43,975 nucleotides of DNA, taken from JBEIJQ01 sp040380145 (GTDB taxonomy: Bacteria > Bacteroidota > Bacteroidia > Chitinophagales > Saprospiraceae). The stretch lies in contig JBEIJQ010000005.1 in assembly GCA_040380145.1 (NCBI GenBank), positions 1-43,975 on the forward strand. Reading direction: 5' to 3'. A program made the translations under genes and the position numbers. A model generated the notes under the pieces. That model saw only the letters and a list, made by a program, of their open reading frames with translations, was not told the DNA's origin and searched no databases. Of the stretch, positions 15,824-24,189 are shown in pieces. Within the stretch, counting starts at the first letter, position 1. The number at the start of each line of letters is the position of its first letter.

Positions 15824-17494
15824 GTGTTTTTCGACCAGACTTTCAAAAACATCCGCAGAACGCGGGAAATCGTCCGGATCCTGCTGAAATATGGGTTCGA
15901 GGACATGGTCGTGAACACCCCCCTCCGTAAATTCGTCCCCTTGCGCAGGCGCGCCCTTTGGCTCGAACAGGACAAGCCGGTTTTCGAAACATCCCGTTGG
16001 GAACGCGTCCGTTTGGCCACCGAGGAACTGGGGGCCACTTTCATCAAAGGGGCCCAGGTGCTGTCGAACCGGCCCGACATGCTGCCGGAGGAACTGATCG
16101 GGCAGTTGCAGCGCCTGCAGAGCGATGTGCGGCCTTTTCCCTACGAGCAGGTCAAGGAAACCGTCGAGACGGATCTCGGCCGCCCGCTCGAAGCCGTTTT
16201 CGAGTTTTTCGACGAAAAACCCATCGGGGCGGCGTCCATCGGCCAAGTGCACCGGGCACGGCTGCTCAACGGCGAAGAGGTGGTAGTGAAAGTGCAGCGC
16301 CCCGGCGTGCGCGACTTGGTGACCACCGATCTCGACATCCTGAAAGTGATCGTCCGGCAAAGCGAAGGCTATTTCGAGAGCATCGGCATCACCAACCTGA
16401 TGGACTTCGTGACGGCCTTTGAAAAAACGATGCTCAAGGAACTCGATTACACCGTCGAATCCCGCAACATCCGCCAGTTCCGCGCCTATTACCGCGAAAC
16501 CAAGGACTTTTACGTGCCCAAAGCATACGACGAGTACACCACCAAAAGGGTCATGGTCATCGAGTTCGTGAGCGGGTGCAAGATCACCGATGTAGTGCGG
16601 TTGCGCGAGTGGGGGCTTTCTCCGGAAAACCTAGCCGAAAGGGGCCTCGAACTTTACCTGAACCAGATTTTCCAGCACGGTTTTTTTCACGCCGACCCCC
16701 ACCCGGGCAATATCCTCATCTCGCAGGACGGCACCATCAACCTGATCGATTTCGGCATGGTGGGCAAACTCACCCCGCGCGACAAACGCTCGTTCGCCGG
16801 GGCCATGGTCTCGATGGCCCAGCTCGACCCGCGACGGATGGCGGAGTACCTCGTGCGCTTGTCCACGGAATCCAAGATCAAGAACATGCGCGACCTCGAG
16901 GCCGATCTGAGCGAACTGATCGAAGAGTATGCCGTGCTCGATGTGCGGGAAAGCAATTTCGCCGAGTTGGCGCAGCGGCTCCAGGCCATCATTTACAAAT
17001 ACCGTATGCGGGTTCCCGGCGCGGTGTTCATCATCCTGCGCGCACTGGCCATTTTGGAGGGCATCGGACAATCCATCCACCCCTATTTCAATACCTATGC
17101 CTTCATCAAGCCTTACGGCAAAAAACTGATCCTCGAGGAATTTTCCCCGAAAAACGTGGCATTCAAATTGTTTACGCTCGCTTCCAACATGGCTTCTTTT
17201 TCCAACAGTTTCCCCAACGATGCGCGTGACATCATGGGAAAGCTGCGCAAGGGCGACCTGCGCGTGGAAATCGCCCCCAAAGATTACGAGCCCTTTTTGG
17301 AACGCACCGACCGGATGGCCAACCGCCTGTCGCTGGCCATGGTTTTTTCCGCGCTCACGGTGGGCGGTGCCGTGGTCGCGGTCGCCCATTCGATCAACCC
17401 GGCCGCGGGCGTCCCGACGCTCGCCTATGTGGGTTGGGGCTTGGCCGGCTTTTTTTTGCTGCTCCTGTGGCGCAACATGGGCAAAACCCCTTGA
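15824..17494 (+). CDS. ubiB: ABC1/UbiB-family atypical protein kinase-like protein
   Basis: A 556-residue membrane-bound member of the ABC1/ADCK/UbiB family, linked to isoprenoid-quinone synthesis through an ATPase activity. I chose the GTG at 15824 because the next residues (FFDQTFKNIRRTREIVRILLKYGFEDMV) match the family N-terminus and it lies 37 bases past the -7 element; the longer upstream frame is antisense to mscS. Diagnostic motifs: the KxGQ-type segment IGAASIGQVHRARL (about residue 135), VVVKVQRPGV with the ATP lysine, HADPHPGNIL (about 288) and LIDFGMVG (about 307). Two hydrophobic helices close the protein (about 500-522 and 528-550). It begins an operon with the secreted 165-residue protein and mutS2. 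Confidence 0.92.
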   Translation: MFFDQTFKNIRRTREIVRILLKYGFEDMVVNTPLRKFVPLRRRALWLEQDKPVFETSRWERVRLATEELGATFIKGAQVLSNRPDMLPEELIGQLQRLQSDVRPFPYEQVKETVETDLGRPLEAVFEFFDEKPIGAASIGQVHRARLLNGEEVVVKVQRPGVRDLVTTDLDILKVIVRQSEGYFESIGITNLMDFVTAFEKTMLKELDYTVESRNIRQFRAYYRETKDFYVPKAYDEYTTKRVMVIEFVSGCKITDVVRLREWGLSPENLAERGLELYLNQIFQHGFFHADPHPGNILISQDGTINLIDFGMVGKLTPRDKRSFAGAMVSMAQLDPRRMAEYLVRLSTESKIKNMRDLEADLSELIEEYAVLDVRESNFAELAQRLQAIIYKYRMRVPGAVFIILRALAILEGIGQSIHPYFNTYAFIKPYGKKLILEEFSPKNVAFKLFTLASNMASFSNSFPNDARDIMGKLRKGDLRVEIAPKDYEPFLERTDRMANRLSLAMVFSALTVGGAVVAVAHSINPAAGVPTLAYVGWGLAGFFLLLLWRNMGKTP

Positions 17495-17542
17495 CCCGAT
17501 CGAAACCGACCTGATTTTTTCACTTTTTCACCTCCTATCGTC

Positions 17543-18040
17543 ATGCAGAAAACGATCCTTCCCATATTGCTGCTCCTGCTGCCCCTCGGCCTGTGGGCAC
17601 AAAAACCGCCCACCCAGCGCACCTTCGAATTTTCCGTGCGCTCGGACTGGTTCGAATTCCTCAACAAGGCCTACCCGACCTCTTTGCTCGACGCTTGCGG
17701 GGGAGATCTGGAACAAAGTTTCCAGAAATGGGGAAAAATGCTCCACGAAATGGAGTTGTACGGTCAAGAGATCGGCTTCGACATCAGGGGCCTGAAAATC
17801 TGGCTGAAAGTCTTCTTTCGGGCGGACGGAACACCCGACTACATCGCCTATTCGCCCAAACCCGGTTCGGTCGTTTTCCAAGAAGCTGAACTGAATGCGT
17901 TTTTCAACGGTTTTATGAAACGCTACAAAATGGAAATCGCCCCCGGATCCGCCTATGCCCATTACGGTGGGGCTTCCTTCCCCACCTTCATCGGGTATCC
18001 GGCGGCCCCCGATGGGGCACCAGACAACGGAAAACAGTGA
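17543..18040 (+). CDS. Small secreted hypothetical protein
   Basis: A 165-residue exported protein: signal peptide MQKTILPILLLLLPLGLWAQ with cleavage near WAQ-K, then a mature part of about 145 residues. It contains a mostly alpha/beta region with SLLDACGGDLEQSFQKWGKM and IWLKVFFRADGTPDYIAYSP, the latter resembling the short beta-hairpin of energy-transducing TonB-like or 'conserved periplasmic' domains, but I do not recognise a family. There is no lipobox cysteine. It lies 48 bases after ubiB and overlaps the mutS2 start by four bases (GTGA), so it is translationally coupled to a DNA-repair gene without an obvious functional link. Confidence 0.75.
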   Translation: MQKTILPILLLLLPLGLWAQKPPTQRTFEFSVRSDWFEFLNKAYPTSLLDACGGDLEQSFQKWGKMLHEMELYGQEIGFDIRGLKIWLKVFFRADGTPDYIAYSPKPGSVVFQEAELNAFFNGFMKRYKMEIAPGSAYAHYGGASFPTFIGYPAAPDGAPDNGKQ

Positions 18041-20433
18041 CCTATCCACAAGACCTTTTCGCACAACTCGAATTCGACAAGATCATCGGGCTCGTCCAAC
18101 AGCAATGCCTGGGCGAACCCGCCGTTCAAGCTCTCGAAGAACAGCCCATCCTGTACGAGGCCGCGCCCATCCGCAAAGCGCTCGAAGAAACCCACGAGTT
18201 CATACGCCTGTTCGACAGCGGGCAGCGCTTTCCCATCGCCCATTACGAAAATCTCTCCGAGGAGCTGCGACTGCTCTCGATCGAGGGATATGTGCTCTCG
18301 GAGCGAAGCTTCGTGGGCCTGGCCAACCAGTTGCGCATCACGCGGGACATCTTCCGCTGGTTCAAGGTCCGCCGCGAGGTGGACAAGGAACTTCCGCGCC
18401 TGTATGCCATCGTGAAGGATGTTTTTTTCGACGAGGCCCTGCTCAAAGGAATCGACCGGGTGCTCGACGACGAGGGTCATGTCCGCCCGGACGCATCGCC
18501 CGAGCTGATGCGCATCCGCCGCGCCACCGGCCTGCGCCGAAAAGACCTCGAGCGCGAGTTCCGCGCCATCGCCAACCGCTACCAGAGCAAGGGTTGGCTT
18601 TCCGACAACCAGGAGACCATCCGCAACGGGCGGCGCGTGCTGGCCGTGCCCGCCGAGCACAAACGGGCCGTCCGGGGCATCATCCACGACGAGTCCGAAA
18701 CCGGCAAGACCGCCTTCATCGAACCCGAGGAGGTCATCGAGATCAACAACGACCTGTTCGACCTCGAGCAAGAGGAACGCCGCGAGATCCATCGCATCCT
18801 GCGGGAACTCAGCAACCAGTTGCGGCCCAGCGTGCGCTTCCTCCGCCTGTACCAGGATGTATTGGTCCGCTTCGATGTGATCCAGGCCAAGGCGTGTTTT
18901 GCCGGACTGATCGGCGCGCAGGTCCCGGAAGTGCACGACGGCCCCCATTTTCGTCTGAGAAGGGCCTATCATCCCCTGCTTTTTCTCAAAAACCAAAAAG
19001 AAGGGAAAAAAACGGTGCCCTTCGACTTCGCCCTCAAAAACGACAAGCGGATCCTGCTGCTCAGCGGGCCCAACGCCGGCGGAAAATCCATCTGCATGAA
19101 ATCCGTCGGGCTGCTGCAGCTCATGGTGCAGTACGGACTGCCCGTCCCCGCCGAGGAAGGCGCGCAGATGGGGGTTTTCCAACATATTTTCGCCGACATC
19201 GGCGACCAGCAATCCCTCGAGGACGAACTCAGCACCTACTCGTCGAGGCTCCGCAACGCCCGCTTTTTTCTGGAAAACGCCGACGGACAAACCCTCGTCC
19301 TGATCGACGAATTCGGTTCGGGCACCGACCCGAAGGCCGGCGGCGCCATCGCCGAGGCCGTCTTGCGCGAACTCAACGACCGAGGCGTGCACGGCGTGGT
19401 CACGACCCACTACTCCAACCTCAAATTGTTCGCCTACCGCAATGCCGGCGTGGTCAACGGCGCCATGGTCTTCGACAAAGACACCCTATCGCCCACCTAT
19501 GAGCTCCGCATCGGCAAACCGGGCAGCTCGTATGCCTTCGAGATCGCCCGCAAAAACGGACTGTCGGAGGAACTGCTCACCTTCGCTTCCAAGCGCATGG
19601 GCGAGGCCGAGAAAAATTTCGACGAATTGCTGGTCGGACTGCAAAAAGAAAAGCAGGAGACCGTGGAGGCCCGCGTCCATTTGATCGAAGAACGGATGAA
19701 ACTGGATGTGTTGATCCGCACTTACGAACAAATGAGCAGGACGCTCGAACTGGAAAAGAAAAAACTCCTGCTGCAGGCCCGCGAACAGGCACTGGCCGAG
19801 GTGCAGGAGAGCGTGCGCGCAACGGCCAAGGCCCTCAAGGAGCTGCGCGAAACGGAAAATGCCCGCCTCGCGCTCGAAAAGGCCCGCGACCTGCTCGAAA
19901 AGCAAAAAAGCAAGGAGTCCGAACTGGTGCAAGCCGTACAGGAATCCAAAAAAGAAGTGTCGGTGATCCAACGCGTCGAGAAACCGGCCACCTTGGCCCC
20001 GGGCTGCACGGTGCGCCTGCGCGAAGGCGGTTCCGTGGGCACGATCGAGCGTTTGTCGGGCGAAGACGCTTGGGTATTGGTCGGCAACATGCGCCTGAAG
20101 ATCAAGAGTTACGATCTGCTCCCGGTCGAACAGGCCGAAAAGCCGGAGGTTTCCGCCGCCTCGCCCGGCCGTTTCCGCTCGCCCATCCCGTTCGACGACA
20201 CCCTCGACATCCGAGGAATGCGCCACGAAGACGCCATGAAAACTCTCGAATCGTTTTTCGACCGCGCCCTGATGGCCAACAGCCACACCGTGCAGGTGAT
20301 CCATGGACTCGGCGGGGGCGTCCTGCGCAATTTGGTGCGAAAGGTGGCCCGCGGCTACCGCGATGTGACCCAAGTCCGCAGCGCCGAGCCCAACAACGGC
20401 GGAGAAGGAGTCACGATCGTGGATTTCGGGTGA
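18037..20433 (+). CDS. mutS2: MutS2 family ATPase with Smr endonuclease domain
   Basis: A 798-residue MutS2 protein; the family dissolves recombination intermediates or rescues collided ribosomes, depending on species. It lacks the mismatch-recognition domain of MutS. The core shows Walker A SGPNAGGKS (about residues 344-352), Walker B LVLIDEFGSGTDPKAGG, and the ABC-type switch VVTTHYSNLK. A long predicted coiled coil spans about residues 530-650. The C-terminal Smr nuclease domain has LDIRGMRHEDAMKTLESF and the conserved HGLGGGVLR. The start is a GTG overlapping the previous gene by four bases. A strong terminator follows at 20485. Confidence 0.95.
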   Translation: MTYPQDLFAQLEFDKIIGLVQQQCLGEPAVQALEEQPILYEAAPIRKALEETHEFIRLFDSGQRFPIAHYENLSEELRLLSIEGYVLSERSFVGLANQLRITRDIFRWFKVRREVDKELPRLYAIVKDVFFDEALLKGIDRVLDDEGHVRPDASPELMRIRRATGLRRKDLEREFRAIANRYQSKGWLSDNQETIRNGRRVLAVPAEHKRAVRGIIHDESETGKTAFIEPEEVIEINNDLFDLEQEERREIHRILRELSNQLRPSVRFLRLYQDVLVRFDVIQAKACFAGLIGAQVPEVHDGPHFRLRRAYHPLLFLKNQKEGKKTVPFDFALKNDKRILLLSGPNAGGKSICMKSVGLLQLMVQYGLPVPAEEGAQMGVFQHIFADIGDQQSLEDELSTYSSRLRNARFFLENADGQTLVLIDEFGSGTDPKAGGAIAEAVLRELNDRGVHGVVTTHYSNLKLFAYRNAGVVNGAMVFDKDTLSPTYELRIGKPGSSYAFEIARKNGLSEELLTFASKRMGEAEKNFDELLVGLQKEKQETVEARVHLIEERMKLDVLIRTYEQMSRTLELEKKKLLLQAREQALAEVQESVRATAKALKELRETENARLALEKARDLLEKQKSKESELVQAVQESKKEVSVIQRVEKPATLAPGCTVRLREGGSVGTIERLSGEDAWVLVGNMRLKIKSYDLLPVEQAEKPEVSAASPGRFRSPIPFDDTLDIRGMRHEDAMKTLESFFDRALMANSHTVQVIHGLGGGVLRNLVRKVARGYRDVTQVRSAEPNNGGEGVTIVDFG

Positions 20434-20484
20434 GGGAAAGGCCGTCCCGAATTGACCAATACCTTCGCCGAAAAACCTAAAACG

Positions 20485-20519
20485 AAAAAGCCGCTGTCCC
20501 TTCGGGAAGCGGCTTTTTT
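20485..20519. terminator. Bidirectional terminator between mutS2 and tRNA-Glu
   Basis: A symmetric hairpin (AAAAAGCCGCT / AGCGGCTTTTT arms around a TTCG-containing loop) flanked by A5 and T6 runs, so it can terminate transcription from either side. The mutS2 stop lies about 50 bases upstream and the tRNA 3' end lies 2 bases away. Confidence 0.85.
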
Positions 20520-20520
20520 G

Positions 20521-20592
20521 TAGAGCATAGGGGAATCGAACCCCTGTTGCCAGAATGAAAATCTGGAGTCCTAACCTCTAGACGAATGCTCC
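20521..20592 (-). tRNA. tRNA-Glu (anticodon TTC)
   Basis: A 72-base cloverleaf on the minus strand: acceptor GGAGCAT pairs with ATGCTCT (one G-U), anticodon stem CCAGA/TCTGG around loop TTTTCAT (anticodon TTC), T arm AGGGGTTCGATTCCCCT, D arm TCGTCTAGAGGTTAGGA, and discriminator A. CCA is not encoded. It is expressed from a -7 element 30 bases upstream. Confidence 0.95.
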
Positions 20593-20622
20593 GTTTTTCA
20601 ATGCTTTTCTTCAAAAGCGATG

Positions 20623-20665
20623 CAAAGGTAAGTCCAAAAAACCTTTCTGAGCAAATTTTTTGCTC
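20623..20665 (-). promoter_or_regulatory. tRNA-Glu promoter with an overlapping inverted repeat
   Basis: TACCTTTG on the minus strand (20623-20630) is an exact -7 element; a -33 TTTG lies at 20652-20655, 21 bases upstream. That -33 element is inside a perfect inverted repeat (GAGCAAA 20649-20655, TTTGCTC 20659-20665), which may also serve as terminator of the upstream coiled-coil gene. Confidence 0.6.
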
Positions 20666-20702
20666 AAAATTTTTGCAGAAAAAAGGAAAAAAGAATAAAA
20701 CC

Positions 20703-21467
20703 TTAATTATCAGTAATTTTTTCTACTGCAAGCGATGCGAGTGCGAACGCTTGCTCCAGTTCGGCGCGCACCTCAACGGGGATTTCAGCGTGGGAAGACC
20801 CGGAGCGGGCATTTTTCGGTGGATCGATGGCGAGAAAATCCTGTTCCAAACTGCTTTGGACGGACCGAGGGTATTCTTCGAGGAAATCGGTGGGGACTTG
20901 TGCGTAAAAATGGGCTCGCCGAGCTGCCGCACGGGCTTTCAGCAGGGCTTCCTCGAACGGGTCCGTCCCGACAAGGGGGTTTCGGAGAAAATCGACTTTT
21001 TCGGTGTCGGGCAGCGCGGCCCGCGGGTCGGCGGAGGAAAGAGCATGGGCGTCGATGTACACGACTTCGTCCGGGTAAGCCTCCTCCATTTCCAAAGGGG
21101 AGGCCATGGGCTCTTCCGGCACATGGACCGGAACGGGCACAATTCGGCGCAATTCTTCGAGTTCGGCGGAGGCGGCGGCCAAGCGCTCGGAAGCATGGGC
21201 CAGCTCGAGGCGGCGATCGTCGAGTTCGAGGCGCAGGGAGACCAGTTCGTTTTTGGCCAAGGATTCTGCCGCCACGGCCCGTTCGGCTTCCGTGCCGAGG
21301 CGTTTGTTTTCCGCTCCGAGACGCCTTACCTCAGCGGTCAAACGGGCGATCGGCAAAGCCCTCGCCCACCATGCGGAAAGCCCCCCGATCAGAAAAGAAA
21401 TCGCGAGAAAAAGGAAAAACCAAAGGCCGATGTCCGCAAATATCCGGGAGAAAGAATCGGTGAACAC
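20703..21467 (-). CDS. Membrane-anchored coiled-coil protein
   Basis: A 254-residue protein of unknown function. It begins with a short cytoplasmic or periplasmic N-terminus, one strong membrane helix (about residues 13-36, DIGLWFFLFLAISFLIGGLS), then a long coiled coil (about residues 40-110, heptads rich in Ala, Leu, Glu and Arg), followed by an acidic, proline-containing C-terminal region with VVYIDAHALSSADPRAALP and VPTDFLEEYPRSV. It follows the OmpA-like gene by 33 bases on the same strand and is probably co-transcribed with it, suggesting that the two form an envelope-spanning unit (inference). Confidence 0.75.
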   Translation of the reverse strand: MFTDSFSRIFADIGLWFFLFLAISFLIGGLSAWWARALPIARLTAEVRRLGAENKRLGTEAERAVAAESLAKNELVSLRLELDDRRLELAHASERLAAASAELEELRRIVPVPVHVPEEPMASPLEMEEAYPDEVVYIDAHALSSADPRAALPDTEKVDFLRNPLVGTDPFEEALLKARAAARRAHFYAQVPTDFLEEYPRSVQSSLEQDFLAIDPPKNARSGSSHAEIPVEVRAELEQAFALASLAVEKITDN

Positions 21468-21500
21468 GATCGAAATCAGTTTGTTGGATGGATGGAAAAA

Positions 21501-22023
21501 TCAGTTTTCGGAAGAAAAGGCCAAAACATCGGCCGGCGAACGGTCGCTGCCTTCGGGAGCGATCGCCTGCCGGTGAGCCAAACGAAAGGCGCTTTCGGGC
21601 AGTCCGTGTTCCTCGACCAAAAGGGCTCGGACGACCGACGCGCGCGCCAGTCCGAGATTTTGGGACCGGTCGTCGCCAGGAGCGCTTTCCCGGTCGTAAT
21701 ACCGGCCCGCGATCGTCACGGTCCGCCCGGGATGGGCAGACACCCACGCCGCCAGCGCCGACAGGAAGGCGCGGTTGTCTGGGCTCAGGACCGGCTCGCT
21801 GCTTCCAAACGGGAAGTCGAACTGTTCGTGCCCCCGGATAGCGGCCGATCCGTCCACCTCGAACACCAACGATTTGGCCCGATCGGTGGAAAATACGGGC
21901 TTGTCGGCCGCCGTCATGCCCTCCCCCCGCTCGCACGACGCAGAAAATTCGCGCGCCAAGGGCGAAGCACACGAAAAACAAGAAGCCGATGGCCAGGCGT
22001 TTGATAGAGGAGGCGTTGGACAC
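21501..22023 (-). CDS. OmpA-like membrane-anchored protein, frame broken at a G6 tract
   Basis: Two frames together make one plausible protein. From GTG at 22023, SNASSIKRLAIGFLFFVCFA gives an N-terminal membrane anchor, but that frame then becomes a Gly/Arg-rich shadow. One base out of frame, from about 21925, the sequence continues with GMTAADKPVFSTDRAKSLVF and an OmpA-like peptidoglycan-binding domain (FPFGSSEPVLSPDNRAFLSA ... NLGLARASVVRALL). Removing one G from the run at 21923-21928 (plus strand C6) joins them into about 174 residues. This is either a sequencing error, a phase-variable tract, a programmed slip or a true lesion. The alternative is a cytosolic start at 21917 without an anchor, which is less likely for an OmpA domain. 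It is co-oriented with the coiled-coil gene. Confidence 0.65.
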
Positions 22024-22073
22024 GTTGTTTTTTTGCAGAGTGCAATTTTATGGAAAAAAAAGGGTTTATTCGG

Positions 22074-22081
22074 TAATTTTG
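22074..22081 (+). promoter_or_regulatory. -7 promoter element of the PorE-like gene
   Basis: TAATTTTG matches TAnnTTTG. The leader to the ATG at 22162 is 80 bases and contains a T7-CCC-A7 dyad (22114-22130). A weaker minus-strand element (TAAAATTG, 22043-22050) for the OmpA-like gene lies just behind it. Confidence 0.5.
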
Positions 22082-22161
22082 CTTTTCCCGTCCAACGGGA
22101 AGCCCGCTCGCTCTTTTTTTCCCAAAAAAAGAAATTTCCGTTCCATTTTATTTATCCCAAA

Positions 22162-24171
22162 ATGAAATTTTTTGTTCAGTTCTGCAGCATATCGAATCGA
22201 GCATCGACGATATGGGCACCGTTGTGGCTGGCCGCCGTTTTTTGTTTGGGCGCCCCCCAGCTGTCGGGCCAAGCCTACATGACCGACAAGACCGCTCCGG
22301 AGAAAGTGGCGGAAAAGTACAGGGAAGCCCGCAAGTTGATTTTCAACCGTGAAATGGCGGAGGGGAAAAAGACCTTGGAAAAGATCCTCAAAAAGTATCC
22401 GAATTTCGTGGACGCGCGCTTTTTGTACGCCGAGGCTTTTGCCGTAGAGAGAAATTTCGGCCGTGCCAAACAAGAATTTGCCCTTGCGTTGGAGCTGGCT
22501 CCCGACCACCGGCCGGTAGCCTATCTGATCCTGGGCGAAATCGCCATGGAAGCGCGCGAATATGCCGAATCCGCGCGCATGTTGGATAAATATCTTTCCT
22601 ACCCGAGCAATGCGGAGACCCAGCGAAGGCATGCTCAAAAGTTGCTGGCGGATGCCCGGTTCATTCCCGGGGCATTGGCCAAGCCGCTGCCGTTTTCGCC
22701 CCGGAATGTCGGTGCCGGGATCAACACTCCCGAGCCGGAGTACGCGGCCCAGTTGTCGGCCGATGCCCGAAAAATGGTTTTCACCAGACTGGTGACCGAG
22801 GCCCGCGGCCGTCAGGAGGACTTCTTCGAGAGCGAACGCCTCCCCGATGGAACCTGGGGAACGGCCAAGGCGCTCGGCGCGCCGGTGAACACCGAATTCA
22901 ACGAGGGCGCCCAAAGCCTTTCGGCCAACGGCCGGCTGTTGGTCTATACCACCGGCCAATATCCCGACGGGTACGGCAACACCGACCTGTACATCTCCGA
23001 ACTGGTGGACGGCAGTTGGAGCAAGCCAATGAACATGGGCGAAACCATCAACGGGCGTTCGGCGGAAACCCAACCGGCGCTGAGCGCCAACGGCGACCTG
23101 CTCATCTTTGCCAGCAACCGCGCAGGCACCAGAGGCGATCTCGACCTGTGGATCACCAAACGCAGGCCCAACGGTTCGTGGTCGGCCCCGGAAAACCTGT
23201 CCGAACTGAACACGCCCTACGAAGACGGCTCCCCGTTCCTGCACGCCGACGGCAAAACGCTGTATTTCCGTTCGAAAGGACTTCCCGGATTCGGGAATTT
23301 CGATCTGTACCGTTCCCAACTGCAGCCCGATGGCAAATGGGGCAAACCGGTCAACCTCGGCCATCCGATCAACACGCCCTCGGAGGAAGGGCTGTTGGTG
23401 GTGACGCTGGACGGCAAAGAGGGCTACTTTTTTTCGGGACAGGGCCCCGAGGGCAGGGGCGGCTGGGACATCTACGCCTTCGACATGCCCGAGCCCATAC
23501 GGCCCTTTCCCGCCACTTACGCCCGCCTCAAGGTGTTGGACGCCGAAACCCAGGCCCCGATCGGAGCCTCCTCCGAACTGTTCGAGTTCCCCGCCCAGAC
23601 GCTCTTTGCCGCCGGCCGGACCGACCGCACGGGCGAATGGCTGGTCTGTCTGCCCACCGGACGGGATTACGGCCTGCAAGTCCAATCCGACGGCTACCTG
23701 TTCCACTCCGAAAATTTCGATCTGGCCGACAGTTTCACGGTGGAAAAACCCTTTGAACTGACCATCCTCCTGCAACGGGTGCCCGTGGCACAGGCCGCTC
23801 CCGCGCCCAATGCGCCCCCCAAAACCGTGGGCAGGCCCGTGATCCTGCGCAATGTTTTCTTCGAGAGCGGCTCGGCCACTTTGAAGCAGGAATCCAGAAT
23901 GGAGCTGGACCGTCTGAAAAAAATGATGGACGACAACCCGACCTTCAAGGTGCGGATCCAAGGGCATACCGACAATGTGGGCGCTGACGCCGACAACATG
24001 GCGCTATCCGAGGCCCGGGCCAAATCGGTCGTGGACTATCTCGTTTCCAAGGGCATTGCAACCGCTCGGCTCACCGCACTGGGCTTCGGAGAAACCCTGC
24101 CGATCGACGCCAACGAAACCAAAAGGGGGCGCGCCAACAACCGCCGGACGGAATTCGTGATCTTGGAATGA
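22162..24171 (+). CDS. TPR / beta-propeller / OmpA protein, PorE-like
   Basis: A 669-residue exported envelope protein. Start at 22162 gives an N-terminal export signal (to about SGQA, residue 35). Then come TPR-like helices (about residues 45-160, with FVDARFLYAEAFAV and RPVAYLILGEIAMEAREYAE), a PD40/WD40-like propeller (about 190-450, repeated 'NGRLLVYTT', 'NGDLLIFASNR', 'DGKTLYFRS'), a carboxypeptidase-regulatory-like domain (about 455-540) and a C-terminal OmpA domain (VRIQGHTDNVGADADNMALS) that binds peptidoglycan. This order matches PorE, a periplasmic T9SS component described in Porphyromonas gingivalis, though Bacteroidota carry many paralogues. Two T9SS cargo proteins in this window support an active system. 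It converges on yidC with an 18-base gap. Confidence 0.9.
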   Translation: MKFFVQFCSISNRASTIWAPLWLAAVFCLGAPQLSGQAYMTDKTAPEKVAEKYREARKLIFNREMAEGKKTLEKILKKYPNFVDARFLYAEAFAVERNFGRAKQEFALALELAPDHRPVAYLILGEIAMEAREYAESARMLDKYLSYPSNAETQRRHAQKLLADARFIPGALAKPLPFSPRNVGAGINTPEPEYAAQLSADARKMVFTRLVTEARGRQEDFFESERLPDGTWGTAKALGAPVNTEFNEGAQSLSANGRLLVYTTGQYPDGYGNTDLYISELVDGSWSKPMNMGETINGRSAETQPALSANGDLLIFASNRAGTRGDLDLWITKRRPNGSWSAPENLSELNTPYEDGSPFLHADGKTLYFRSKGLPGFGNFDLYRSQLQPDGKWGKPVNLGHPINTPSEEGLLVVTLDGKEGYFFSGQGPEGRGGWDIYAFDMPEPIRPFPATYARLKVLDAETQAPIGASSELFEFPAQTLFAAGRTDRTGEWLVCLPTGRDYGLQVQSDGYLFHSENFDLADSFTVEKPFELTILLQRVPVAQAAPAPNAPPKTVGRPVILRNVFFESGSATLKQESRMELDRLKKMMDDNPTFKVRIQGHTDNVGADADNMALSEARAKSVVDYLVSKGIATARLTALGFGETLPIDANETKRGRANNRRTEFVILE

Positions 24172-24189
24172 GAAAGGGGACGGCAGGAA

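Noticed and set aside
17955..19502. Plus-strand 515-codon open frame overlapping the start of mutS2
   Set aside because: Out-of-frame Arg/Pro-rich translation of the mutS2 coding strand, with no recognisable domain.
22066..23967. Long minus-strand open frame of 633 codons opposite the PorE-like gene
   Set aside because: Shadow of a recognised gene; no domain, no promoter and low-complexity composition.
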